DNA of 64,000 bases from Deltaproteobacteria bacterium (GTDB taxonomy: Bacteria; Myxococcota; B64-G9), in NCBI GenBank assembly GCA_019314375.1, contig JAFCZJ010000001.1:17510-81509 (forward strand), written 5' to 3'. Positions 50,188-58,633 of the stretch are shown in pieces (position 1 is the stretch's first letter; every line of letters starts with the position of its first letter). The translations under genes and the position numbers were made by a program. The notes beneath the pieces are model-generated. The model searched no databases. It was given only the letters and a program-made list of their open reading frames with translations, and was not told where the DNA came from.

Positions 50188-51419
50188 CAAACAAAACCTT
50201 CAGTCTGAATACGACGTATGGTGTCATGAATGCGATGCTCCTTCATCTCGCCCAACACATGAGACAGGCGAGGATACTCTTCGGCGATCTGCAAGACTTC
50301 TCGACGGGAAAACTTCACCAGCTCCACCCGGCCCACCGACTCTACGTTGGCCGTGGTGGGGGCGCCGGTCAGCACGCTGATCTCCCCGAAAAGATCTCCC
50401 GGATGCAAACTGGCCAAATCGATGCGCTTACCCGACATGCCCGTGAAAACACGAACCAAGCCGCTCTTGATGATAAAGAGGTGCTCGCCGTCGTCGCCTT
50501 CCTGAATGATGCGGGACCCGTCATCATGGATTTCCAGGGCCGCCATGCTCAGCAATCCTTTGCGCTGCTCAGGCGTCAGCCCACGAAATAGAAAATTCTT
50601 GGCCAACAGGGTATCCACCACCCGCTGCTTGTAAAAAAAGAAGAGTACCTCTTGCACCCGTGGGTGTCGCTCCACCACCCTGGCCAGTTGCTCCCGGCCA
50701 AAGCGCAGCAACTCCGTATCCTCCACGGCCTCCACATCGGCGTGACGAATCCCGTCTCCCAAAAGACCGAATTCGCCAAAGAAGTCACCCTCCACCAAAT
50801 TGGTCAGCCAAAGCGGTTTTCCTTCCTTGTCTCGGCTGGAAATCTTCACCAGCCCTTCGACGATCAAAAACATAGACTCGGCGGGCTCCCCCTCCCGGCA
50901 GATGATGGTGCCCGCGGCGGCCACGACAGGCACCAACTCGTCAATGAGGGCGTCCACCTCCGGACCGGTCAAGTCGGACAGCAAGGGCGTACGCGGCAGC
51001 TTGTTGGGATCCAATCGGGCCAAATCCACGTCCAAGGAAATCTCCTCGGTCAGCTCCAGCACGGGGGCCTCGGGGGCCGAATCGCTCATGCCCATCTCGC
51101 TGCGTTGGGCATCGTAGAGCTTGGCCAGGACCTTTTGGACGGCCCTCTCCCCCGGATCGATGGACAAGATGATCTTGTTGATGGAGATGGCCTTGACCAA
51201 AAAACCGGCCTTGGCAAACAAAGCCGCCGCGGTTTTGTAAGCCGCCACCGCATCGGGCTTGGCCCCCAGTCGCTGATGCATGTCGCCTATCTTCAGGGCC
51301 ACATAGGTATCCCTTGGCGCTGCTTCCTTTGCCAAGAGAAGTTGCTTCAAGGCCCCTGCCCAGTCACCCCGAATCATGGCTTTGGCCGCTTTGTCTTTGA
51401 TCTTTACCAAATTTTTCAT
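50187..51419 (-). CDS. TPR protein with two cNMP-binding domains
   Basis: A 410-residue soluble protein. The N-terminal ~100 residues form TPR-like helices (DKAAKAMIRGDWAGALKQLL, then GAKPDAVAAYKTAAALFAKAG). Two cyclic-nucleotide-binding beta-rolls follow (about 150-270 and 280-400). The first has a canonical phosphate-binding cassette (FGEFGLLGDGIRHADV, Arg kept); the second (FGEISVLTGAPTTANV) lacks the Arg and probably cannot bind a cyclic phosphate normally. No DNA-binding or catalytic domain is present, so it is likely a protein-protein effector of cAMP. It follows the cyclase gene by 15 bp and overlaps the HD-GYP gene. Confidence 0.85.
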   Translation of the reverse strand: MKNLVKIKDKAAKAMIRGDWAGALKQLLLAKEAAPRDTYVALKIGDMHQRLGAKPDAVAAYKTAAALFAKAGFLVKAISINKIILSIDPGERAVQKVLAKLYDAQRSEMGMSDSAPEAPVLELTEEISLDVDLARLDPNKLPRTPLLSDLTGPEVDALIDELVPVVAAAGTIICREGEPAESMFLIVEGLVKISSRDKEGKPLWLTNLVEGDFFGEFGLLGDGIRHADVEAVEDTELLRFGREQLARVVERHPRVQEVLFFFYKQRVVDTLLAKNFLFRGLTPEQRKGLLSMAALEIHDDGSRIIQEGDDGEHLFIIKSGLVRVFTGMSGKRIDLASLHPGDLFGEISVLTGAPTTANVESVGRVELVKFSRREVLQIAEEYPRLSHVLGEMKEHRIHDTIRRIQTEGFV

Positions 51420-51434
51420 GCCTTACCTCTTCGC

Positions 51435-53873
51435 TTACTTGGTGGTCATTCGGTACACGCCGTCCCAGTCATCTTCCGGGGAATCCTCGCGCATATGTGC
51501 ACATCGCTCGACGTAAATCTTGGACGGAGGGTCGGCGCGCTCATCCACCAGGGCCTGGAAGACAGCCACCGCCTCGTCCCAGTTGCGCTGACGATAATGC
51601 ATCAGCCCCTGCTCGAAGCGCGCGATCCAACCATCCGCCTCCTCTGCTGCAAGCGGACCCCGATGAACAAGCTCAAAAATCCGCACCGGCTCTTGCTTGC
51701 CCTTGACCGCCACCAGATCCAACTCTCGGCAGGTGAAATGGTCGCCGATGGCCTTTCTCGTGTGTTCGCTGATGATGATGTGGGTGCCGTACTGCTTATT
51801 GGACCCTTCGAGACGCGAACCCAGATTGACGTTGTCACCCATGACCGTGTAATCGAAACGCCGAGCCGAGCCCATGTTGCCCACGGACATGGGCCCCGTA
51901 TTCAGCCCGATACCGATGTCGATATTCGGTACGCCCCGCTTCCGCCAGGAGACCTGCATCCGCCCAAGTTCCTCCATCATCTCCAAGGCCGTGCGACAAG
52001 CAGCCCGGGCATGATCGTCAAAAGGAACAGGCGCGCCGTAGATGGCCATGATGGCGTCCCCCATATACTTGTCGAGGGTGCCCTGGTATTTAAAAACCAA
52101 TTCGGTCATGGGCGTCAGGTACTCGTTCAGCAGTTCCGTCAAGGCCTCAGGCGTCAAGGCCTCCGAAATGCTCGTGAAGCCACGGATGTCGGAAAACAAG
52201 ACAGTCAACTCACGCCGCTCACCACCCAGCTTCAACTTGCTCGTGTCCTGCAAAACGTTATCAATCACATCGCCGGACAAATAGAACTGGAAAGCATTAC
52301 GAATCTTGGCCTTCTCCCGCTCTTCCGTTGCGTAGCGGTAGACGGCGATGGCCAGAAACAGAACGAAGAGATGAATCTGCTGCAAAAGCTGGTGGATCAA
52401 AATGCCGGCGGGAAACAGCACCTTGATGTCCACGGTTAGCATACTAAAGGAAAACACCAACAAGGCCATCATGCTCAATGTGAGGCGAAAGCGGGTCAAC
52501 AGCCAGCTAAAGAGCAAGCCGATGATCAGCATGAAGAGCAGCTCCCAGACGCCTATGTCCCCGTAACGCGAAAGATAGTCTCCACGAATGATATTCTCCA
52601 TGATGCTGGCGTGGATTTCCACACCAGGAAAGCTGTTCTCGAAAGGGGTGGGGCGCAGATCATAAACCCCTACCGAAGTCGCACCCACCAAAACAATCTT
52701 ATCCTTAACTGCGGCACAAGCCTCCGGCTCCCCTCGAATCATATCGCCCGCCGACACATGTCGAAAGGTCTGCCCCTTGCCGTAAAAGTTGACATGAAAG
52801 AAAGCGTTCTCGTCCACAGGGATGTCGATTTGTTCCTCCATCCGGGAGCCGATGTGCCCAATGGAAAGCGAGGTCGACATGAATAACTTCTCCCCCAAAT
52901 CCGGATCCAAACCGACAAAAAGCTGAACAAAAAGGTTCTCGAATTTCTTGGGATCGCCCGCAAAGCTATCCCTTGCTTGCCTGTTGTAATATACAACGAG
53001 CATCTTCAATGTCAGAGACGGAAACAGCGAATCTCCTTTGCCCCTAGAAGCATCTTGACCGGCAGGAACAAAAGACCAAACCAAAGGTGCTCTGCGGTAA
53101 ATATGGTCTTCATCCGACACCATATTAAAAAAACCATAGTGATCCACGGCATCGGTCAGACTCGGAAGATTGGCGCGCACACCTAAAGCGGGTGGAAATT
53201 GCCTACTGATATCAAGATCTTGGTCCCACTTCACATAACCGATGTTACCAAAACCAATGGCGTCTCCACCCCGCTTGATGATTTCCTCTTTGTCCAACCC
53301 CTCTATTTCCTCTTCTTTGGCGAAGAAAAAATAGCCCAAAACCACATTATCGGAATCTTCCAATACTCGGACAAAACGCGCATCCCCATCAAGGCGCTTC
53401 TTGGTCTTTTCTAGATAGTCGGAAAAGGCAGGATCGATCTGCTCACTTTTTGCATAAGAAGCTTGAAGTTCCTCCAGGACCGGCATGATGCGGGAGGCGT
53501 CCGGCTCTGCAAAGACCACGTCAAAACCGACCACTTTCGCCTCACAGCGCAACAACTGCTCGACCATGATGGCGATTTTCTCCCTTGGCCAAGGCCAGAG
53601 GCCCAGTTCGGGCATTCGGAGGCTCTTCTCGTCGATGGCCAAAATGACCACATGGGCGTCCTTCTGAAAAGCCAGCCGCTCTTCGTCTGTTTCAGGCCCA
53701 CCTCGAATGAGCATCTTCAAATCTGAAAACGAATTCTCCAGCTTGGGGAGAAATTGCATCAAGGGAGCATTACCAATTGACCCGGTAATCCAGTAGAGCT
53801 TCACCGTGCAAAACAAAAGGGTCAGCAGGAGGCCCAGTTTGAATCCGGACATGGAAAACAACCGCTTAAGCAT
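51435..53873 (-). CDS. CHASE2-type membrane adenylate cyclase (class III)
   Basis: An 812-residue membrane protein. One N-terminal helix (about 10-30) is followed by a large periplasmic CHASE2 sensor (about 35-435), then three or four transmembrane helices (440-515) and a class III cyclase domain (about 550-735). The metal-binding Asp are Asp562 (FSDIRGFT) and Asp606 (DKYMGDAIM). The adenine-specifying Lys602 and Asp674 (RRFDYTV) are both present, as are Asn683 and Arg687 of the transition-state site, so it should make cAMP rather than cGMP. A short TPR-like tail ends the protein. GGAGCG precedes the ATG. It is the first gene of the cyclic-nucleotide row. Confidence 0.93.
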   Translation of the reverse strand: MLKRLFSMSGFKLGLLLTLLFCTVKLYWITGSIGNAPLMQFLPKLENSFSDLKMLIRGGPETDEERLAFQKDAHVVILAIDEKSLRMPELGLWPWPREKIAIMVEQLLRCEAKVVGFDVVFAEPDASRIMPVLEELQASYAKSEQIDPAFSDYLEKTKKRLDGDARFVRVLEDSDNVVLGYFFFAKEEEIEGLDKEEIIKRGGDAIGFGNIGYVKWDQDLDISRQFPPALGVRANLPSLTDAVDHYGFFNMVSDEDHIYRRAPLVWSFVPAGQDASRGKGDSLFPSLTLKMLVVYYNRQARDSFAGDPKKFENLFVQLFVGLDPDLGEKLFMSTSLSIGHIGSRMEEQIDIPVDENAFFHVNFYGKGQTFRHVSAGDMIRGEPEACAAVKDKIVLVGATSVGVYDLRPTPFENSFPGVEIHASIMENIIRGDYLSRYGDIGVWELLFMLIIGLLFSWLLTRFRLTLSMMALLVFSFSMLTVDIKVLFPAGILIHQLLQQIHLFVLFLAIAVYRYATEEREKAKIRNAFQFYLSGDVIDNVLQDTSKLKLGGERRELTVLFSDIRGFTSISEALTPEALTELLNEYLTPMTELVFKYQGTLDKYMGDAIMAIYGAPVPFDDHARAACRTALEMMEELGRMQVSWRKRGVPNIDIGIGLNTGPMSVGNMGSARRFDYTVMGDNVNLGSRLEGSNKQYGTHIIISEHTRKAIGDHFTCRELDLVAVKGKQEPVRIFELVHRGPLAAEEADGWIARFEQGLMHYRQRNWDEAVAVFQALVDERADPPSKIYVERCAHMREDSPEDDWDGVYRMTTK

Positions 53874-53990
53874 GCTTTATCGCTCCGGTCTGGATTTTTG
53901 TGTATCGGCTTGTTCGAAGGCTACGGCAGAGAGGCGGGGCAAGTCAATATCCCCTCCTCTCCCACCCCCTCGCACCCGATTCCAATTGCC

Positions 53991-54018
53991 TTGACAGTAC
54001 TTGCAGCCTTTGTTATTC
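53991..54018 (+). promoter_or_regulatory. possible promoter of the TPR gene
   Basis: Plus-strand TTGACA (53991-53996), a 16-bp spacer and TTATTC (54013-54018), about 60 bases before the ATG at 54078. The -10 is only moderate. The rest of the 204-bp divergent gap carries no feature I can name. Confidence 0.35.
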
Positions 54019-54077
54019 AGGCCATCGATTCTTAAAGCCAACCCAGGACGCACTTTGCGTCTACGCCGGAGGACAGA

Positions 54078-56240
54078 ATGGCCCAGGCGAAAGACATAAC
54101 CGGGGTGGATATTGATCGGCTGGAAGCCGATTTTGAAGCAGATCATGGCAACTTTGTGCCGCTGGCTCGCGCCTACATGGATCGGAACCTGCCTGTGCAG
54201 GCTATCCGGGTATGTAAATTGGGGATCTCCAAAAGCCCCACGGCGAAAGACGGCCGCCTGGCTCTGGCCATGGCTCTGTACCACAATTTCGAAGACGGCA
54301 AGGCCGAGGGCGAGCTAAAAAAAGCCATCTCCGCCGATCCCAAGGCCTTCGTGGCCCATCGCGCGCTGGGCGAAATTTACCTGGACCGCAGCCAGGATCA
54401 AAAAGCCATCTCGCAATTTCTCAAAGCGATTGAAATCGAACCGGGGGATCCCTTCACCCGGGAATTGCTCAAATCGATCGATGAGAAGGTATCCGCCGCC
54501 AAGAACGGTCAGCCGGAAAACAATTGGCTGCCGCGCTCGACCCACCTGAACAACACCCCGCCGCGCCCCCTGTGGATCGGCATCTCTCAGGTGCTGGTCG
54601 TGGCGCTGATCATGGGCGGTATTTTTATTTGGTACCAGCACCATGTAGAAATCCTGGTGCAGGTCCGCGCGGCATTGAAAACCGCCTCCGTGCTGACGCC
54701 GCGGGACAATTTCGACGATTTGCTCAAGGCCGAACAAGAACACAAGAAGGCCCTGGTCTTAGACGACAGCAACGAGAAGACCCTCGTTCGGCAATCCTTT
54801 GTCCAGGCGCTGTTGTTCCTGGATCACAACCAGAAGGACCGGCTGGAAAACCTCAAGAAAACCCAAGCCTGGATGGACGAAGAAGAGTTACCCTACCCCG
54901 AGCGCTTTGCCCTCAAGGCCATCGTCATGCTTGAGGAGAACAAGCCCAAGGACGCAGACGATTTCTTGCAGAAAACGATCAAGCGCGCCATCAACAAAAA
55001 AGACATCTACCTGAGCGACATGATCTTCGGCATCCAGGGTCGAGCCAAGGTTGCTCAAGGCAAGCTGAAAGAAGCCCGCGGAGATTTCAGCCGGGCCGCC
55101 AAATTTAGCGGCGGCAGCCCTCACTACATGTCCATGTTCGCCGATGTCTACTTGCGGGAAGGCAACTATGCGCGGGCCATTCGTTATTTCCGAGACGCCT
55201 TGCGCATCAACCCGGACCATGTCTTCACAAACCTGCGCATGGCCTATGCCTATGTGCAGCGGAATAAGGGTCTGGACAAGGCCAAAAAAGTCCTCGACGA
55301 CCTGATGGATCCGGAAAAACACCCGGAGGACACATTCTCAGCCCCACAGAAAAGCCTGCTCTACCTGGTGCGAGCCGAATACGCACTGCTCCAAAAGGAC
55401 GAGGGCCCGCCCAAAGCGGCCGAATTCTTGCGCGAGTCCCTGGCTGCCTGGGACGGCAGTGCCGAAGCCCACAACCTGGCGGGTCGATTGGCGGCCATGA
55501 ACAAGGACGGCGCCAAGGCCAAGGCTTCTTTCGCCAAGGCCTTAGAACTTGACCCCCAAATGCCCAAGGTACACTTCGACCGGGCCGAGAGCCTCTTCGT
55601 GATGGGCGAACAACAAGACGCCATCGCCAAACTGAAAGAGTACGAAAAATACCTAAAACCCACGGTCACCTATTTCGCCAAAAAGGGCGACTTGTTGATG
55701 CGCATGGACGATCTGGACAACGCCATGATCGAGTTCAAAAAGGGCGTGGAACTCGACGAATTGAGCGCCGAGGCGCGCTTCCATGTTGCCCGCTGTTACC
55801 AGGGCATGGGCAACAAACTGGCCGGCGACAAAGAGCAAGAAGCCAAAATGCGTGACTTCTACAACCAGGCTCGCACGGAATACGAAAATTCCATGATGTT
55901 GCCCGGCGGTGAGCGAGCCGAAGTCTATCATTACATGGGCCTTATTTATCTGAGCGCAGAAAACTACGGAAACGCCCTGGACAGCATGGGTAAGGCTGTC
56001 ATGCACATGGGCAAATCCGGCGAGCCCCACGAGAAGATCGCGGTCATCTATGACGACATCGCCAAGGTCTTCAAGGAACTGGGCGGCTCCGAGGGCGAGA
56101 AGCAAGAAAAGGCCTACCTTGCGAAAGCCCAGGGCTTGCGTGAAGGCAAGACCGTGGATGAAGTGGAAAAGGAATGGATCGAGAAGGAAAAAGCAGAGAA
56201 AAAGAGCCGTCGGAAGCGGCGACGGCGTCGGCGACGATAG
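54078..56240 (+). CDS. TPR repeat membrane protein
   Basis: A 720-residue protein of many tetratricopeptide repeats. About 145 residues of TPRs (FVPLARAYMDRNLPVQAIRV, FVAHRALGEIYLDRSQDQKA) come first, then a single membrane helix (about 165-190, GISQVLVVALIMGGIFIWYQ) and a long periplasmic or cytosolic TPR array (210-690), for example YMSMFADVYLREGNYARAIR and AHNLAGRLAAMNKDGAKAKA. The extreme C-terminus is a Lys/Arg-rich tail (EKKSRRKRRRRRRR). It is presumably a scaffold. It is divergent from the cyclase with a 204-bp gap, but no specific partner can be named. A GGAGGAC site precedes the ATG, and a strong terminator follows. Confidence 0.8.
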   Translation: MAQAKDITGVDIDRLEADFEADHGNFVPLARAYMDRNLPVQAIRVCKLGISKSPTAKDGRLALAMALYHNFEDGKAEGELKKAISADPKAFVAHRALGEIYLDRSQDQKAISQFLKAIEIEPGDPFTRELLKSIDEKVSAAKNGQPENNWLPRSTHLNNTPPRPLWIGISQVLVVALIMGGIFIWYQHHVEILVQVRAALKTASVLTPRDNFDDLLKAEQEHKKALVLDDSNEKTLVRQSFVQALLFLDHNQKDRLENLKKTQAWMDEEELPYPERFALKAIVMLEENKPKDADDFLQKTIKRAINKKDIYLSDMIFGIQGRAKVAQGKLKEARGDFSRAAKFSGGSPHYMSMFADVYLREGNYARAIRYFRDALRINPDHVFTNLRMAYAYVQRNKGLDKAKKVLDDLMDPEKHPEDTFSAPQKSLLYLVRAEYALLQKDEGPPKAAEFLRESLAAWDGSAEAHNLAGRLAAMNKDGAKAKASFAKALELDPQMPKVHFDRAESLFVMGEQQDAIAKLKEYEKYLKPTVTYFAKKGDLLMRMDDLDNAMIEFKKGVELDELSAEARFHVARCYQGMGNKLAGDKEQEAKMRDFYNQARTEYENSMMLPGGERAEVYHYMGLIYLSAENYGNALDSMGKAVMHMGKSGEPHEKIAVIYDDIAKVFKELGGSEGEKQEKAYLAKAQGLREGKTVDEVEKEWIEKEKAEKKSRRKRRRRRRR

Positions 56241-56266
56241 TCAAAAATCAGACGACAGGATTCAAA

Positions 56267-56293
56267 GGGCTCCCAAGTGGGAGCCCTTTTTTT
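56267..56293 (+). terminator. intrinsic terminator after the TPR gene
   Basis: A perfect 8-bp stem GGGCTCCC/GGGAGCCC with loop AAGT, followed by seven T residues (56287-56293). It sits just 13 bp before the next start codon, so the beta-helix gene must rely on read-through or a promoter I cannot see. Confidence 0.9.
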
Positions 56294-56305
56294 CGGTGTG
56301 GTGAC

Positions 56306-58627
56306 ATGAAAAAAACAAAAATAGCCCTGTTTTATCCGCTGCTGCTACTGCTGCTCTCACCACCAAGCGCTACACTGGCCGCCGACTGGCACGTGTCTCC
56401 CGAAGGCTCGGATGGCGCAGCGGGCACGGAAGATGCGCCTTTGGCAAGCCCGGGTCACGCCCTGGAACGAGCCGCCGCGGGTGACCGTATCTTGCTCCAG
56501 CGCAACGGAACTTACCAAATCGGAAGCTTGGATTTGGGAAGCAATCTGACCTTGACGGCTTACGGCGAAGGAATGCCCCCCGTATTGACCGCCAGTTTCT
56601 TGGTGGAATTGCCGAGCTCATGGGCCACACTGCCCGCCGTGCATACAGGAGCGGTTGCTGATCCAGTGCTTGCCTGCTATGTGAACGGCCGATTCGTGCC
56701 GCTCGCCCGCTACCCAAACACCGGCTTTTTGCGAGTGGACAACGATGACGATCCCGATCGCATCGTAGACGCGGAACTCACGGCACGACCCGGTGTGAGC
56801 CCAGGTCGTTGGACCGGCGCGCAGGTGCGCTGGCGCCGATGGAGTTGGTGGTGGGAGACTCGCCCCATCATCGCCCACAGTGCAACCGATACGCTGGAGC
56901 TGGGCGAGGAGGGACGTTTCCATGATCCCTTCAGCGACGCAGGCTCGGGTTATTTCATCGACGGGGACCTGGATGAATTAGACGCCCCGGGAGAATGGTT
57001 CTGGGCTGACGGGACCCTTTACCTCTACCCGCCCGAATGGGCCAATCCTGCTGAAATGCGCGTGGAAGTTGTCACCAGCGCCGAATCCGGCCTGCAAAGC
57101 GCCGGCTCATCCATCAGACATGTTCAATTGCAAGGCTTTGCAGACACAGCCCTGGCGATCAACGGACCGACCCTGGTGGAGGACTGCATCTTCGCAGAGA
57201 TTGAATCCAATGCCATCCGCTACACCTGGAACGCACAGCCTTTCACCATCCGCCGATGCATTTTTCGGGACGTTCGCAACGTGGCCATTCAAGGATGGGC
57301 TGATGCGGAAGGCCCCGGCGGCAGTATCATCGAGCGCAACTTGTTTCTCCGCATCGGCGTTGAAAGAGGTTACGGGGGCAGTGGGTCCTGGCACGCAGCA
57401 GGCATCATCCTCGGCAACGCAAACGCGGCGGTGTTCCGGCTCAACCGGGTCATCGACACGGGGTACGCCGGTATCATCCTGGGCAGCGACGGACAAACCG
57501 TCGAACGCAACGTTTTCGTTCGCACCATGGGCAGCTTGAACGACGGCGCGGCGATCTATACGAACTGCAACGCCTCCATCATTCGGGAAAACATCATCTT
57601 GGACACCTTGGGAGACATGGAGACCTCCCATCCCTGGTGGCCACTGGGACACGGCATCTGGCCCGAGTTCCTCGATGACTTCCGCGACAGCCAAATCCAC
57701 GACAACACCATCTATGGAAGCAATGGGTTCGGGATCATGCTTCCCAATAATTTCTCCTGTCAGATCAGCGGCAACGTGATGATGGACAACCGCCGTGCCG
57801 GCTTGTCTCTTTCGGGAGATGCCAACGACGCACAGGAGCATCTGATCGAAAACAACATACTGGCCGCCGTGGCCCCCAGCCGACGCTTGCATCGACCGGA
57901 AAACCTGAGCCCCTGGTGGTTGCCTCCCTATGAAGAGCCGACCCCGGTGGCCCTCGCCTACGAATCTGATGTGGACTACGGCATGATGCACGCCACCACC
58001 TTCATCGCTGCACAATCAGGTGCTGCCGTGATCCGACCCTCGGATTCGGAAGACATCGACAACCTGAGCGACTGGACGACCGCTGCCAGCTGGGCCAGCA
58101 GCGAGCAAAGCCAAATCCTGCGCGCAAACGCCATCCTGCTCTTCAACGACACCGAAGCAGAAGCATGGCTTCCGGTACCGGATGGCTCCTGGCGCTTGCT
58201 GGACGGCAGCCAGGCAAGCGGCAGCCTGCACCTGGACCCATTTCGAAGCGTCGTCCTCGTCTCCGACAATGCGGTCCCTGAGGATCCACCCTATCGAGCC
58301 GCCTCCGGCATCGATTGGCGGGCCGCCGAACCGGTTGCTTCCTATCTAAGTCCCGACGCGTCCATCAACGATGGGGGAGAAACAGAGGCAGACGCTGGAG
58401 ACTTGAGCGATGGGGCATCAGACGAGGATGCATCCGGTGGGGATGCAGCGCAGGCCGACGAGGATCAAACTGGCGACAATGGAACACCGGAACAAGACGC
58501 AGGACGGGACTCAGGCTCTCTCTCCGGAGGCTGCGGCTGCCAGGCTGGTGGATTTGCCCCCCCATTTTTCGGTTGGGGAATGCTCTTCCTTGCGCTTTGG
58601 ATTCGAGCTCGTCGCAGGCTGCGATAA
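56306..58627 (+). CDS. parallel beta-helix surface protein with MYXO-CTERM-like tail
   Basis: A 773-residue exported protein. After a signal peptide (ending TLAAD) comes a DUF1565-type start (DWHVSPEGSDGAAGTEDAPL) of a right-handed parallel beta-helix. The body has repeated Asn/Ile-rich rungs such as IIEREL-like and NTIYGSNGFGIMLPNNFS, typical of polysaccharide lyase-like or adhesin folds. An Asp/Glu/Gly-rich linker (about 690-735) leads to a C-terminal sorting-type tail: SGGCGCQAGG, a hydrophobic helix, then RARRRLR. This is a Cys/TM/Arg layout like MYXO-CTERM, implying anchoring and processing at the cell surface. No catalytic residues can be assigned. The start ATG follows the previous gene's terminator; extension upstream to 56174 is read-through. 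Confidence 0.8.
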   Translation: MKKTKIALFYPLLLLLLSPPSATLAADWHVSPEGSDGAAGTEDAPLASPGHALERAAAGDRILLQRNGTYQIGSLDLGSNLTLTAYGEGMPPVLTASFLVELPSSWATLPAVHTGAVADPVLACYVNGRFVPLARYPNTGFLRVDNDDDPDRIVDAELTARPGVSPGRWTGAQVRWRRWSWWWETRPIIAHSATDTLELGEEGRFHDPFSDAGSGYFIDGDLDELDAPGEWFWADGTLYLYPPEWANPAEMRVEVVTSAESGLQSAGSSIRHVQLQGFADTALAINGPTLVEDCIFAEIESNAIRYTWNAQPFTIRRCIFRDVRNVAIQGWADAEGPGGSIIERNLFLRIGVERGYGGSGSWHAAGIILGNANAAVFRLNRVIDTGYAGIILGSDGQTVERNVFVRTMGSLNDGAAIYTNCNASIIRENIILDTLGDMETSHPWWPLGHGIWPEFLDDFRDSQIHDNTIYGSNGFGIMLPNNFSCQISGNVMMDNRRAGLSLSGDANDAQEHLIENNILAAVAPSRRLHRPENLSPWWLPPYEEPTPVALAYESDVDYGMMHATTFIAAQSGAAVIRPSDSEDIDNLSDWTTAASWASSEQSQILRANAILLFNDTEAEAWLPVPDGSWRLLDGSQASGSLHLDPFRSVVLVSDNAVPEDPPYRAASGIDWRAAEPVASYLSPDASINDGGETEADAGDLSDGASDEDASGGDAAQADEDQTGDNGTPEQDAGRDSGSLSGGCGCQAGGFAPPFFGWGMLFLALWIRARRRLR

Positions 58628-58633
58628 CGAAAT

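Noticed and set aside
56174..56305. N-terminal extension of the beta-helix protein through the terminator
   Set aside because: It would read through a strong intrinsic terminator and hide the signal peptide that starts at 56306.
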